Numbered from the stretch's first letter, positions 18,024 through 27,954 are shown. The stretch: DNA of 64,000 bases from Chitinophaga tropicalis (GCF_009758205.1 NZ_WRXN01000003.1:62001-126000); one strand, 5' to 3'. Notes: generated by a model from the letters alone, not told the origin. Numbers and translations are program-made.

Positions 18024-18256
18024 AGCTTCCGCACAACGTTGCCCGATGGCTTACAAAGAGCTCATCATTAAAAATTAAGAGTCATGAAAGATAAAGTATC
18101 GATTTGGATGGGGAGATTTATCGAAAAAAACAAAGAATCCAGAAGATGATATTCCCAGAAGAAATCTATTATAACAAGGAAATGACAAACTCGTGCAACA
18201 AGAATAATTCTTTACGTGCGCTCGTTTCAAAACTTATAGGCATTTAATACAAACAG

Positions 18257-18287
18257 AAAGCCCGACTTCTTTTCGAAGCCGGGCTTT
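18257..18287. terminator. Stem-loop downstream of tRNA-Lys
   Basis: A 13-position stem (AAAGCCCGACTTC with GAAGCCGGGCTTT, one A-C mismatch) encloses a 5-nt loop. It lies just past the 3' end of the minus-strand tRNA. The preceding 230 bp after the membrane-protein gene hold no convincing gene. Confidence 0.75.
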
Positions 18288-18291
18288 TCAG

Positions 18292-18364
18292 TGATCCCGC
18301 TGGGACTCGAACCCAGGACCCATACATTAAAAGTGTATTGCTCTACCAACTGAGCTACGGAATC
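18292..18364 (-). tRNA. tRNA-Lys (anticodon TTT)
   Basis: The minus strand folds into a full cloverleaf of 73 nt. The acceptor GATTCCG pairs with CGGGATC (one T-G), the D arm is GCTC...GAGC, and the anticodon arm is ATACA-CTTTTAA-TGTAT with TTT in the loop. The T arm is CTGGG-TTCGAGT-CCCAG and the discriminator base is A. The CCA end is not encoded. It decodes AAA/AAG lysine codons. Confidence 0.97.
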
Positions 18365-18436
18365 ATTCCCTTTTTTGTAATTGGGAGTGCAAAGATAGGA
18401 ATTATATTTTCTTGTCCAAATTTTTTTGAAGAAAGA

Positions 18437-19900
18437 TTAATTCAGGATAAATCCCATTGTTGGATGGTCTGGATCTTCATACCCTTCGGCAGTTGTTTCG
18501 TGGCTGTTGCTATCAAGGATCATCATAGAGTTGTGCTGATCAAACCGTTTCCAGGGAGATTTTCCTTTTATAAAATCCGCCCATTGCTGATGGATGAGTA
18601 CGGCCAGATCCGGATTAGCGGGTTTTTGCTGACTGCCGGCTTCATAAAATACATAGGCCAGCTCATCACCATGGGTGGCGGGAGCACCGTTCTTCTCCTG
18701 TTCGAATGAAAAGAGCCATACCGGGTTGCCTTTTACAGCGAGTGCTTTTGCCAGTCGCCAGGTGTGCATGCGGTACATGTAGCGGCTCAGGGTTATCATA
18801 GCGGCATCATTTGGTTGAGTGCCTGCCAGTTTTTGAAAGGCATCGCTGATGTAATGATAGTTATCCCCGAACCAATCACTCAGAGACGTGGAATCCGGCT
18901 GATTGAGCCGTTTATCCATGTTCATGAACACGGTGCTTTCTGCTTTATTGCTGCCCAGCAGGACGCGGACCTTTTTGTTCTTATGTTTTCTGATATACGC
19001 CAGGGCATCGCCTTTAATGATCTTCCCGTCTTCAAGAGGGCCGAAATAGTTTGTGCCCTTCGCTCCGCCGAGTACTTTTGTCTGTGCGGTTATAAGCGTT
19101 TCTGCCGGAAGTTGCAGGAGATCTGCGGGATTGGATATTTTCAGTGTATCCATGACACGCTGACGGATGGCTTTGGCGGTGATTGAATCGCGTATGCATT
19201 GTACTGCTCCGCTTTCAAGGATAAGGTTGTTGAAATAGCCTTTGGCAGCAGGAGTGACCAGTAAGGTGCTGGCCATTTTAGCGCCGGCAGATTCACCGAT
19301 GACGGTTACCCTGGAAGGATCTCCGCCGAAGGCGCTGATATTCTCCTTTATCCATTTCAATGCCATGATACAGTCCAGCAACCCGTTGTTGCCTGCGGAT
19401 TGATATCCAGGTACATCACCGAGATATAAAAAGCCGAATACGCCCAGCCTGTAGTTAATGGTAACCGTGATGATGCTGTCGCTATGAGAGAAAGCATGCC
19501 CGTTCTGCCGCATGCCTGTACCGGCAGTCATACCACCGCCATGGATCCATACCAGTACCGGCATTTTTTTAGCGGGAGTGAGGGTAGGAGTAAAGAGATT
19601 GAGTGAAAGGCAATTTTCATCTCCTTTTACAGTATTAGCGTCATATTGAGTGGCTATTGAGCCGAAGGCATTGCATTGCAGGGTATCCTGCCAGGCCGGC
19701 ATACCGACAGGCGCTTTAAAGCGCAGGGGGCCGATCGGAGGCGCTGCATAAGGTATTCCCTTAAATACGGAAATGCCTTTCTCCTGTATACCGGAAATAT
19801 ACCCGCGGGAAGTTCTGACAATAGGGCCAGCCTGACCGGCTGTAATAAAAAATAAAAGTGAGATGGTCAGCAAGGTGTACCGTAAACGAGGGAAATCCAT
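18437..19900 (-). CDS. Type-B carboxylesterase family protein
   Basis: The 487-residue exported hydrolase has a signal peptide (YTLLTISLLFFITAGQAG). It carries the type-B carboxylesterase/lipase features: the oxyanion loop HGGG (residues 120-123), nucleophile elbow GESAGAK with Ser204, an acid residue in GSNKAEST where the family usually has a conserved Glu, and the catalytic His in ATHGDELAYVFYE. ENCLSLNLFTP is another conserved block. It should cleave carboxylic esters in the periplasm or outside. The ATG at 19900 is preferred because the signal peptide starts there; 19942 is an upstream alternative. It is divergent from a second esterase-like gene 76 bp away. Confidence 0.92.
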   Translation of the reverse strand: MDFPRLRYTLLTISLLFFITAGQAGPIVRTSRGYISGIQEKGISVFKGIPYAAPPIGPLRFKAPVGMPAWQDTLQCNAFGSIATQYDANTVKGDENCLSLNLFTPTLTPAKKMPVLVWIHGGGMTAGTGMRQNGHAFSHSDSIITVTINYRLGVFGFLYLGDVPGYQSAGNNGLLDCIMALKWIKENISAFGGDPSRVTVIGESAGAKMASTLLVTPAAKGYFNNLILESGAVQCIRDSITAKAIRQRVMDTLKISNPADLLQLPAETLITAQTKVLGGAKGTNYFGPLEDGKIIKGDALAYIRKHKNKKVRVLLGSNKAESTVFMNMDKRLNQPDSTSLSDWFGDNYHYISDAFQKLAGTQPNDAAMITLSRYMYRMHTWRLAKALAVKGNPVWLFSFEQEKNGAPATHGDELAYVFYEAGSQQKPANPDLAVLIHQQWADFIKGKSPWKRFDQHNSMMILDSNSHETTAEGYEDPDHPTMGFILN

Positions 19901-19976
19901 AATGATATCATATATTACAGTAAGGTAGTTATTGTTTCCCAATTATTAAATTAATCTCTGCCGCAAACTCACATTT

Positions 19977-20813
19977 ATGACTACACTGAAAGTTGCTGCC
20001 AGTATACTTCTTGTGCTTGTTACGCATTGTTCCTGGGCCCAATCGTCCCTCTCAATCGGTATAAAAGACTCCGTCAGATCGGTTGTGTTATCTGAAAAAC
20101 GGATGTTAAACATCTATCTGCCGGAAGAATATGATCAATCTGATACAACAAAATACCAGGTTATTTATTTGCTGGATGGTGGTATGGATGAAGACTTCAT
20201 TCATATTGCAGGACTGGTACAGTTCAATACCCTGCCCTGGATAAAAAGAATACCACCTTCTATAGTAGTAGGTATTGTGAACAGGGACAGGAAAAGGGAT
20301 TTTACCTTCCCGACAACGGTAGCGGAAGATAAAGCCAGGTATCCCACTGCCGGTGGTTCAGGGAAGTTCATTGCTTTTCTTGAAAAGGAGCTGGTGCCTT
20401 ATATACAGGAAAAATACAGGACCAGTGGTGCAAAGATGCTGGTGGGGCAGTCGCTCGGGGGATTGTTGGCCACAGAGGTGCTGATTGAAAACCCGTACTT
20501 GTTTGACAAGTACGTTATCATCAGTCCCAGTTTATGGTGGGATAATGGTTCTTTGCTGAAGCGGCAGATGGTTGTTGCCGTATCGCCACCAACCACGGAT
20601 ATTGGAGTTTATATAGGCGTGGGGAAGGAGGGACTGGCGCCTGGCACAGTGCCTCATGTGATGGAGGTAGATGCCAATTTATTGTCTGAGAAGGTCAGTA
20701 AGTTACAGAATAAACGTATCCATCCTGAGTTTGATTACCTGCCGGAAGAAGATCATGCAACGGTCACTCATCAGGCGGTATTCAATGCATTCAGAAAATT
20801 ATACCCTAGATAA
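19977..20813 (+). CDS. Exported alpha/beta-hydrolase, esterase-D/enterochelin-esterase-like
   Basis: The 278-residue product has a signal peptide (ASILLVLVTHCSWAQ) and the Putative_esterase (PF00756-type) layout: MLNIYLPEEY, VIYLLDGG, a nucleophile elbow GQSLGG with Ser159, YVIISPSLWW, and the catalytic His260 in EEDHATV. Relatives hydrolyse ferric-siderophore esters, S-formylglutathione or other small esters, so the substrate cannot be fixed here. It is divergent from the carboxylesterase and followed by a stem-loop. An iron-related role is possible but has no support in the neighbourhood. Confidence 0.88.
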   Translation: MTTLKVAASILLVLVTHCSWAQSSLSIGIKDSVRSVVLSEKRMLNIYLPEEYDQSDTTKYQVIYLLDGGMDEDFIHIAGLVQFNTLPWIKRIPPSIVVGIVNRDRKRDFTFPTTVAEDKARYPTAGGSGKFIAFLEKELVPYIQEKYRTSGAKMLVGQSLGGLLATEVLIENPYLFDKYVIISPSLWWDNGSLLKRQMVVAVSPPTTDIGVYIGVGKEGLAPGTVPHVMEVDANLLSEKVSKLQNKRIHPEFDYLPEEDHATVTHQAVFNAFRKLYPR

Positions 20814-20839
20814 TTTTACTCAGTTCCCTGAGTAGAATT
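20812..20839 (+). terminator. Stem-loop after the esterase gene
   Basis: A 12-bp stem AATTTTACTCAG/CTGAGTAGAATT (one T-G) with loop TTCC begins at the stop codon. There is no clear T tract. Confidence 0.5.
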
Positions 20840-20890
20840 ACTGCAACATATTGGGTCTGCTTATTGTAATACTAGTATAAAACCTGTTTT

Positions 20891-21112
20891 ATGCTTAGAA
20901 ATTCTAAGTTTTCGATAATAGCAGTTACTACTTATCTGTTGGTGTATTGTGTACTGCTGCAGATAGAACGCACACAATCTGTTGCTGTTCTGATGTTTGT
21001 AATTTCTCCTGTTCCGTTGATCTGGATGGTCTATACTATATTGAAGTATGGCAAGTATAATGGCCGGGAACTGGCAGAGAATGAAGAATATGGATATCAG
21101 GACAGGAGGTAA
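20891..21112 (+). CDS. Small two-helix membrane protein
   Basis: The 73-residue product has two hydrophobic helices (FSIIAVTTYLLVYCVLL and SVAVLMFVISPVPLIWMVYTIL). They are followed by a charged tail (KYGKYNGRELAENEEYGYQDRR) typical of small conserved membrane proteins of Bacteroidota. No function is recognised. It appears to be transcribed alone. Confidence 0.55.
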   Translation: MLRNSKFSIIAVTTYLLVYCVLLQIERTQSVAVLMFVISPVPLIWMVYTILKYGKYNGRELAENEEYGYQDRR

Positions 21113-21403
21113 TATAAACATATTATAATCTAAATCACTCAAATAAAAAAGAACAAAATCACTGCAATTTTTCGTAATCTGCCAGAATAGATTCGACGTT
21201 ATGATGGAAATCAGGTTCCTGGGAACTCTTTGCCCCAGGATGCGTATGGAAAACCTGAATCAGACCCCAGAGTGGCAGACTGAAACAACGTTCACCAAAA
21301 TCGGACTGTGCTTAAGTATTAATCTCAATCTTTAAAAAAAATCAGGCCTATAGTACTGTAACGTTTTATCAATCATCATTATTAAATCTAAATCGCAAAA
21401 GCT

Positions 21404-24400
21404 ATGCTCTTTCCAAAATCCAGCTTGCTGGTGCTGCTATTTTTATGCAGCGCCCTCGCTTCATTAGCGCAGCAAAACATTTCCGGTAAAATAAAGGATG
21501 CCGTCAGCGGCAAGCCTATTCCCGGTGTAACCATCAGGGTCCCTAATTCCAACAGGGGTACAATATCAGATGCTGATGGTGGTTTTACATTAAGTGTTCC
21601 TTCAGGTACACAACAGCTGCTGGTATCGTTTACAGGGTATAAATCACAGACCATAAAGCTTTCAGGCAGTTCTTCCCTGAATATTACTATGGAGGAAGAC
21701 TTTGCCCGCCTGGACGAGGTGGTGATAACCGGTCTGGCTACCACTGTAAAAAGAAGCAACCTGGCTAATGCTGTTGCCACTATCTCTGCCAAAGAGCTGA
21801 CCGGTACTGCACCTGCGCAGACATTCGACGCCGCGTTGAGCGGTAAGGTGCCAGGTGCATTGATCACGGCTAACTCCGGCGCTCCGGGAGGTGGTATCTC
21901 TGTAAAAATGAGAGGTATCACTTCTGTATTCGGTAATTCCCAGCCATTGTATGTAGTGGATGGTATTTTCTTCAACAACAGCAGTATTCCCGCCGGGTTG
22001 AACGACGTAACCGGCGCTGCTACCTCCGGTAACCCCAACAACCAGGATAACCCTTCCAGCCGTATAGCTGACCTTAATCCCGCAGATATTGAGAATATTG
22101 AGATACTGAAAGGCGCTTCCGCAGCTGCCATGTATGGCGCCAAAGCGGCTGCAGGTGTGGTGATCATCACCACCAAAAAAGGAAAGACCGGCAGAACAAA
22201 GGTGAGCCTGAACCAGGAGACCGGTTTTGTGAAGGTAAGGCACCTGATGGGCGTGCGTAAGTTCACAGCCGAAACAGCTGCAGATCTAGCCGGTGCGGCA
22301 GATAACCCGGATCCTGATGTACAGGCCAGGAGGAATGCCTACAAACAGCAATTCACGACTGCCCAGAATGCGGGTAAGATATTCGATTATGAAAAGGAAA
22401 TGTACGGTGAGACCGGCCTGGTGCTGAATACAGGATTATCTCTCAGTGGTGGCGGAGAGAAGACCACGTTCTATCTTTCCGGTAACCGCAGGCAGGAAAA
22501 CGGTATCGTAAAGCATACCGGGTATTTCAATAACTCCGTACGTCTGAATGTGGACCATAAGCTGAGTGATCGTGTTTCATTGGGTGTTACTACCAGCTAT
22601 GTTTATTCTTCTGCCGACAGGGGCCTGACCAATAACGATAATAATGGCGTGAGCTTTGGCGTTGCGCTGTCTTCCACTCCCGACTTTGTAGACCTGCACC
22701 CCAACAACCTGGGGGAATATCCGCGGAACCCATTCGCAGCTTCCAATCCGCTGGAAACAAGGGATAAAATGATGAACAACGAAACCACCAACCGCTTTAT
22801 AGGAGGTGGTAACCTGGAGGTTCGCCTGCAGCAGAGTGATCGTTCCTCTACCCGCTTTATTGGCCGTGGTGGTGTGGATTATTACAACTATAAGACAGCA
22901 GCCCTCTTCCCACGCGATCTTCAGTTTGAAGAGAATACGGCACAGGGGCATTCCATCCAGGGAAATACCAATAATCTCAATACCAATATAGGTGGTTTCC
23001 TGGCAAACACTTTCACTATCAGTGAAAAGGCTACGCTGACCAGTACTGCGGGCGCCACATTGGAAACCGGGTATATGGATAATATCGTGACTGTGGGTAC
23101 CAACCTGGTTGCAGGTCAGAGTAACGTGGAGGCCAGCGCCAATACTGCTACCCGCCAGTTCAGGCAGAAATACCGTGATAATGGTCTCTTTATTCAGGAA
23201 GACCTGGTGCTGCTGGACGCTATCACCCTGAGCGGAGGTGTGCGTTTTGACAGATCGACGAATAACGGTGATTATAAAAAGTACTATGTGTTTCCCAAAG
23301 GGGCGTTCTCCTGGAATATTACCAAGATGAAGTTCTGGAATACCCCTGGTATTGAAAACCTGAAGCTGCGTGCAGCTTACGGGCAGTCAGGCAACGTTCC
23401 GCCATATGGCAGTAAGTTCACTGCATTGCTGGGCAGCAATATAGGCGGGTATCCGGGAATACTGGTAGATAACCTGCTGGGTAACTCAGATATCAAGCCG
23501 GAGCGGCAGACGGAATTTGAAACAGGGCTTGATGTAAGTGTGCTGAACGGACGTATCAGCCTGGAAGCTACTTACTATAATAAGAAGATCATTGACGTGC
23601 TGCTGCGTCATGCGTTGCCTGGTTCTACCGGTTATGCTTCAGAATGGAAGAACAGTGGCGACCTGAGAAACCAGGGTATTGAGCTGGGCCTGACCCTTGT
23701 GCCGGTTAATACTCCTAACCTGAGATGGAATTCTACCGTGAACTGGTGGCGTAACCGTTCTAAAGTGACCAGGCTGATCATTCCGCCGTATGCTATCGGC
23801 GCCTTTGGTAACTCCCTCGGTACTTTCTATCTTGAAGAAGGGCAGCCGGCTACGCAGATCAAAGGTACTGTGGGCTCTGAGCTGAAGCTGATAGGCAATG
23901 CGGAACCTACCTTCCAGATGAGCTTTTTTAACGAGCTGACCATCTATAAGAATTTCTCCCTGCGTTTCCTTATTCACTGGAAAAATGGTGGTGATAACAT
24001 TAACCTGACCCAGCTGCTCACCGATGCCGGTGCAACATCTGCCGATTTTGATGAACTGACCCATGGCGGTGTTAAAAAAGGCGTTTACCGTCCGGGAGCC
24101 GGCGATGCTTCTATCTATGTACAGGATGCTTCCTATGTACGTATACGTGAGATAGGGCTTTACTATAATGTGCCGCTGAAGAACACCAATACTATTAAAG
24201 GTATACGTCTGGGCGTTTCTGCCAATAATTTCTTTACCTGGACAGATTATGTAGGATATGATCCGGAAGTATCCAACTTTGGAAGCAACACTATCACTAC
24301 TTCTGCCAGCAGGGGCAGTAATGGCTTGTCTACCGGTGTGGACGTAATGCCGTTCCCTGCTTCCAAGAGGGCCAGTTTCCATGTAGGTGTTGATTTCTGA
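21404..24400 (+). CDS. SusC/RagA-type TonB-linked outer-membrane protein
   Basis: The 998-residue product has a signal peptide (LLVLLFLCSALASLAQQ). The SusC N-terminal carboxypeptidase-like domain follows (ISGKIKDAVSGKPIPGVTIR...FTLSVPSGTQQLLVSFTGY), then the TonB-box-like LDEVVITGLA. The plug contains VKMRGITSVFGNSQPLYVVDG and the hallmark ADIENIEILKGASAAAMYGAKAAAGVVIITTKKG. The long barrel contains YNKKIIDVLL and a terminal aromatic strand ending GVDF. It should form the barrel of a SusCD importer with the gene 28 bp downstream. No glycoside hydrolase or regulator is attached, so the substrate (glycan, peptide or other) cannot be named. Confidence 0.95.
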   Translation: MLFPKSSLLVLLFLCSALASLAQQNISGKIKDAVSGKPIPGVTIRVPNSNRGTISDADGGFTLSVPSGTQQLLVSFTGYKSQTIKLSGSSSLNITMEEDFARLDEVVITGLATTVKRSNLANAVATISAKELTGTAPAQTFDAALSGKVPGALITANSGAPGGGISVKMRGITSVFGNSQPLYVVDGIFFNNSSIPAGLNDVTGAATSGNPNNQDNPSSRIADLNPADIENIEILKGASAAAMYGAKAAAGVVIITTKKGKTGRTKVSLNQETGFVKVRHLMGVRKFTAETAADLAGAADNPDPDVQARRNAYKQQFTTAQNAGKIFDYEKEMYGETGLVLNTGLSLSGGGEKTTFYLSGNRRQENGIVKHTGYFNNSVRLNVDHKLSDRVSLGVTTSYVYSSADRGLTNNDNNGVSFGVALSSTPDFVDLHPNNLGEYPRNPFAASNPLETRDKMMNNETTNRFIGGGNLEVRLQQSDRSSTRFIGRGGVDYYNYKTAALFPRDLQFEENTAQGHSIQGNTNNLNTNIGGFLANTFTISEKATLTSTAGATLETGYMDNIVTVGTNLVAGQSNVEASANTATRQFRQKYRDNGLFIQEDLVLLDAITLSGGVRFDRSTNNGDYKKYYVFPKGAFSWNITKMKFWNTPGIENLKLRAAYGQSGNVPPYGSKFTALLGSNIGGYPGILVDNLLGNSDIKPERQTEFETGLDVSVLNGRISLEATYYNKKIIDVLLRHALPGSTGYASEWKNSGDLRNQGIELGLTLVPVNTPNLRWNSTVNWWRNRSKVTRLIIPPYAIGAFGNSLGTFYLEEGQPATQIKGTVGSELKLIGNAEPTFQMSFFNELTIYKNFSLRFLIHWKNGGDNINLTQLLTDAGATSADFDELTHGGVKKGVYRPGAGDASIYVQDASYVRIREIGLYYNVPLKNTNTIKGIRLGVSANNFFTWTDYVGYDPEVSNFGSNTITTSASRGSNGLSTGVDVMPFPASKRASFHVGVDF

Positions 24401-24428
24401 TCATTTTCCACAGTTAAAATCATGACAT

Positions 24429-25745
24429 ATGAATAAGTATATTTCAATTATATCTGCTTTCTTTCTCCTGCTGATCATGAATGCCTGTCAGAAAGGTGAG
24501 ATAAACAGTCTGAATACCCCGGTAGTAGGAGGGATCATCTCCAACCCTACCAGGAGTGATCTCTTTAACCTGGTAACCGGTGCGGAATCCGGTATGCGTA
24601 ACAGCTTTGCCCCGTACCTGGATGGTACAGGTATCATTGGCAGGGAGATATACCGTTTCTCCAGTGCGGAGCCCCGTTATACCACTGATCTTTTGGGAGG
24701 TGGCACCAAAGTGCTGGATAATAATACCTTCTATCTGACCAATCCCTGGAATGCCAGGTACCAGGTTATCAGGCAGTGTTTTATCCTGCAGGGCTCTGTT
24801 GCCAATGCCCGTGAGGAAGTAGCTTCCGCCGCACAGAAGAAGGCGTTCACAGGCTTTGCCAAGACACTGATAGGTTACCAGTTGCTGCTCAATATTAACA
24901 TGACGGATGCCAATGGTGCGCGTATCCCGGTAGCGGATGGTGTTGCACAGGGACCTGTTGTAACTGATCCGGCAGTGGTTCTGGATAGCGTTCTTAAGTT
25001 CCTGGATGAAGGTAAAGCTGACCTTACAGGTTCAGAGGTGATCTTCCCTCTGTCAGATGGTTTTGCGGGGTTTAAAGATGCCGCTGGCCTGCTTAAATTC
25101 AATCGTGCGCTGGCTGCCAGGGTACATGTGTACCGTAAGAACTGGGCAGCTGCCCTGACGGCGTTGAATGAGTCTTTCTTTGATCTTAACGGTTCTTTCA
25201 GCATGGGTATCTATCATTACTTTTCTACCAACGGCGGCGACCTGGCCAATACTATGTACCTGGCGCCTAATGGTGCAGGAGAGGTAAGAGTAGCGCATCC
25301 TTCTTTTGTTACCGATCTGGTTGCGGGAGATGATCGTATCAACAAAACAGCTTTGCGCAATGCATCTGCCAGCCAGGGCGGATTAACCGGGAACAGGGAC
25401 GTTGTGATCTGGACTTCCCTGAATTCACCTATCAGCATTATCCGTAATGAAGAACTGATACTGCTGTATGCAGAAGCCAAAATACAGGCGGGAGCCATTC
25501 CGGATGCTATTGTTGCTTTAAACCGTATCCGTACAGGTCATAATCTGCCTTCTTATGCAGGGTCGGCAACGACAGCAGCGTTGATCAATGAATTACTTTA
25601 TAACAGGCGGTACTCCCTGTTTATGGAAGGGCACAGGTGGATAGATCTGCGGAGGTATGACCGGCTGGGGACTTTACCTAAAGACAGGCCGGATGATGAT
25701 GTGTGGACGAAGTATCCGCTACCACAGAGTGAAAGTAATATTTAG
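24429..25745 (+). CDS. SusD/RagB-type outer-membrane lipoprotein
   Basis: The 438-residue partner lipoprotein has a signal ending in the lipobox (FLLLIMNAC, Cys20) and tetratricopeptide-like helical segments. Its C-terminal RagB/SusD signature is RNEELILLYAEAKIQAG, ALNRIRTGHNLP, and YNRRYSLFMEGHRWIDLRRYDR. It acts as the surface lid and substrate-capture subunit of the importer formed with the SusC protein encoded directly upstream. At 438 residues it is shorter than the usual 480-600, but the C-terminal signature is intact. It ends at a strong terminator. Confidence 0.94.
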   Translation: MNKYISIISAFFLLLIMNACQKGEINSLNTPVVGGIISNPTRSDLFNLVTGAESGMRNSFAPYLDGTGIIGREIYRFSSAEPRYTTDLLGGGTKVLDNNTFYLTNPWNARYQVIRQCFILQGSVANAREEVASAAQKKAFTGFAKTLIGYQLLLNINMTDANGARIPVADGVAQGPVVTDPAVVLDSVLKFLDEGKADLTGSEVIFPLSDGFAGFKDAAGLLKFNRALAARVHVYRKNWAAALTALNESFFDLNGSFSMGIYHYFSTNGGDLANTMYLAPNGAGEVRVAHPSFVTDLVAGDDRINKTALRNASASQGGLTGNRDVVIWTSLNSPISIIRNEELILLYAEAKIQAGAIPDAIVALNRIRTGHNLPSYAGSATTAALINELLYNRRYSLFMEGHRWIDLRRYDRLGTLPKDRPDDDVWTKYPLPQSESNI

Positions 25746-25751
25746 ATACAG

Positions 25752-25781
25752 GACTGCCCGGATTTTCCGGGCAGTCTTTTT
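25752..25781 (+). terminator. Intrinsic terminator of the SusC/SusD operon
   Basis: A perfect 11-bp stem GACTGCCCGGA/TCCGGGCAGTC with loop TTT is followed by five T, 6 bp past the SusD stop codon. Confidence 0.93.
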
Positions 25782-25806
25782 ATAGGGGACTTCTGGCCCG
25801 CCATAA

Positions 25807-26892
25807 TTAGAATTTTAGTACGAAAGTATCTTCCAGTGCAGCAGTTACATTGTGCTCACTATGCGGTATTGAATAATAATTTCCCGTTAGTTTTACCCCA
25901 CCATTATCCCGCTCCAGTGTGATCTTCAGGAAGCCGTGTTTATTGTCGCAATAGCTTTGTAATTCCACAGTTTTCAGGAAAGGGTGATCGTTGGTAAAGC
26001 GGTTGTCATCCAGGGATGCGATGGGATGCAGTTCATCATATCCGCCGCCGCCTGCTACGATGTAGCATACAGGGTGGCCGTCGGGATAGTTTTTTATCAG
26101 TCGCTGGTAATTGTGTACATGTCCGCTGAAAACAATATCCGGTCTGACGCCTGTTTCTTCAAAAACGCTTTCCAGCAGTGTGATCATGGGAAGGCTGGAG
26201 CCATGATTGATATCTGCTGTATATGGTGCGTGGTGTATACAGAGGATGAGGGCTTTAGCGGGTCTTTCCCTGTTTGCAGCTACCAGTTCTTCTTTCAGCC
26301 ATTTTACCTGTTCCTCTGTAACTATGCCGAATTTAGGGACGTTGCTGTGCATTCCTATGATATTGGCCAGCGGTGTTTTAAATGTCCAGTAGACATTAGG
26401 CTGTGTCATGCTCTTTCTTGCGGAACCTCCGCTGAAAGGAATGGTCCCGGGCGCTGTATCGCAGAACACCGTCATGAAAGGGCCGAGGGCCGGATAAGGA
26501 GGTACGGCAGGATTTACGTCACTGTCGTGATTGCCGGCAATAGCGAAGATGGGGCCGGGATAAAGTTTATATGGATCGAAGAACTGGCGTTGATATTGAG
26601 AGGCTTCACCATGATTGTATACTACATCTCCAAGATGGTAAAGGAACTGGGGAGGAGAGGCGTCTTCAAACTGTTCTATCATCTGCCCTGCTACTTTTCT
26701 CTGGAAATCCGGGCTACGCAGGCTGCCTGTGTCGCCTACCATATGAAAGGTTATTTTCTCTTCATTGATCCCGGGCATTACATCCTTTAAAGACAGGTGG
26801 TAAGGATATTTCCCGGTTGGCGCTGGCAGAGGCCGGAATTTGTACGAATCATCAGGCTGGTCTTTCTTTAGCACAGGTGTTCTATATCTCAT
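25807..26892 (-). CDS. Calcineurin-like metallophosphoesterase
   Basis: The 361-residue protein carries the five metallophosphoesterase motifs in order: GDTG (53-56), GDVVYNHG (88-95), GNHD (120-123), an IHHAPY histidine block, and SGHVHNYQR with its two metal-binding histidines. The spacing resembles purple acid phosphatase/3',5'-cAMP phosphodiesterase-like relatives. No signal peptide is evident. Start chosen at the ATG at 26892; a TTG six codons upstream is possible. It converges on the SusD gene. The dimetal phosphoesterase role is secure, the substrate is not. Confidence 0.9.
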   Translation of the reverse strand: MRYRTPVLKKDQPDDSYKFRPLPAPTGKYPYHLSLKDVMPGINEEKITFHMVGDTGSLRSPDFQRKVAGQMIEQFEDASPPQFLYHLGDVVYNHGEASQYQRQFFDPYKLYPGPIFAIAGNHDSDVNPAVPPYPALGPFMTVFCDTAPGTIPFSGGSARKSMTQPNVYWTFKTPLANIIGMHSNVPKFGIVTEEQVKWLKEELVAANRERPAKALILCIHHAPYTADINHGSSLPMITLLESVFEETGVRPDIVFSGHVHNYQRLIKNYPDGHPVCYIVAGGGGYDELHPIASLDDNRFTNDHPFLKTVELQSYCDNKHGFLKITLERDNGGVKLTGNYYSIPHSEHNVTAALEDTFVLKF

Positions 26893-27034
26893 GGCTGCAA
26901 AAATAATCAAACTATTATTAAGAAGGTATTAAGAAAGGGGACGGGCGTCCAGACGGGGGTAGGGGCTATATGGCATAGTTTTTAGGCGGGATAAGAGATA
27001 GGGATAATTTTTATAACTATTAAAACAGGAGTGT

Positions 27035-27937
27035 ATGACAAATGCGGTAAAAGAAAAGAATACGGTTATTGTAAACCCGGTAGATAAATATCCTAAGCCA
27101 GAGTTTCCTGAGCAGGAGCAGGAATTGCCGGGTACGGAAGATAAAATGGACCCGAGACCGGACCATGGTGAGGCCAGTTATAAGGGAAGTGGCAAGCTGA
27201 CCGGCAGGAAAGCAATTATTACAGGCGCTGATTCAGGAATTGGTAAGGCAGTGGCTATTGCTTTTGCCAGGGAAGGCGCTGATGTGCTGATCTCTTATCT
27301 GAATGAACATGAAGATGCGAAAGATACGGCTGCATACATAGAGAAAGAGGGGAGAAAGGCAATTTTGTTGCCGGGGGATATAAGCAGTGAGGAACAATGT
27401 AAACAGATCATAGAACGGGCTGTACAGGAATTTGGCCAGATAGATATACTTGTGAATAATGCGGCTTTCCAGGTATCGCATGAGTCATTGCAGGATATTT
27501 CTGCAGAAGAATGGGAACAGACCTTTAAAGTCAACATTCATGCAATGTTCTATCTGTGTAAGGCGGCAGAGCCTTATCTGAAGCCTGGCAGCGCTGTTGT
27601 AAACACAACCTCAGTCAATGCCTATACACCCAGGCCTACATTGATGGCTTATACGGCAACAAAAGCGGCAATTCAGAACTTTACTTCCACATTGGCGCAG
27701 TTGTGGGCGGAGAAAGGGATCCGTGTGAATTGTGTTGCGCCGGGGCCTATCTGGACGCCATTGATACCTGCCAGTTTTTCGGGTAAGGAAACGGCTCAAT
27801 TCGGGTCCAGTTCCCCGATGAAGCGGCCGGGGCAACCGGCAGAGCTGGCGCCGGTATACGTTTTGCTGGCTTCTCCAGAGTCCAGTTATATGTCTGGCGC
27901 CACGGTGCCTGTAACCGGTGGCATGCCTACTATCTGA
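27035..27937 (+). CDS. Short-chain dehydrogenase/reductase with N-terminal extension (YghA/GspA-like)
   Basis: The 300-residue NAD(P)-dependent oxidoreductase starts with a proline- and acid-rich extension of about 50 residues (YPKPEFPEQEQELPG, DPRPDHGEASYKGSGKL) typical of the glucose/ribitol-dehydrogenase-like subgroup often induced by general stress. The Rossmann motif is TGADSGIG (63-70). NNAAF (141-145) is followed by Ser193 in TTSVNAY and the catalytic Tyr206 and Lys210 in YTATK. It acts in the cytoplasm; substrate is unproven. It ends at a bidirectional stem-loop with the convergent gene. Confidence 0.93.
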   Translation: MTNAVKEKNTVIVNPVDKYPKPEFPEQEQELPGTEDKMDPRPDHGEASYKGSGKLTGRKAIITGADSGIGKAVAIAFAREGADVLISYLNEHEDAKDTAAYIEKEGRKAILLPGDISSEEQCKQIIERAVQEFGQIDILVNNAAFQVSHESLQDISAEEWEQTFKVNIHAMFYLCKAAEPYLKPGSAVVNTTSVNAYTPRPTLMAYTATKAAIQNFTSTLAQLWAEKGIRVNCVAPGPIWTPLIPASFSGKETAQFGSSSPMKRPGQPAELAPVYVLLASPESSYMSGATVPVTGGMPTI

Positions 27938-27954
27938 ATAAAATGTTTGAATGT

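Noticed and set aside
18072..18148. Very short plus-strand frame starting ATGAAAGATAAAGTATCG after the membrane-protein gene
   Set aside because: It is only about 21 codons, with no family or context support.
21201..21335. Frame of about 44 codons upstream of the SusC gene
   Set aside because: Composition and start look random; no family match. The region has no clear feature.
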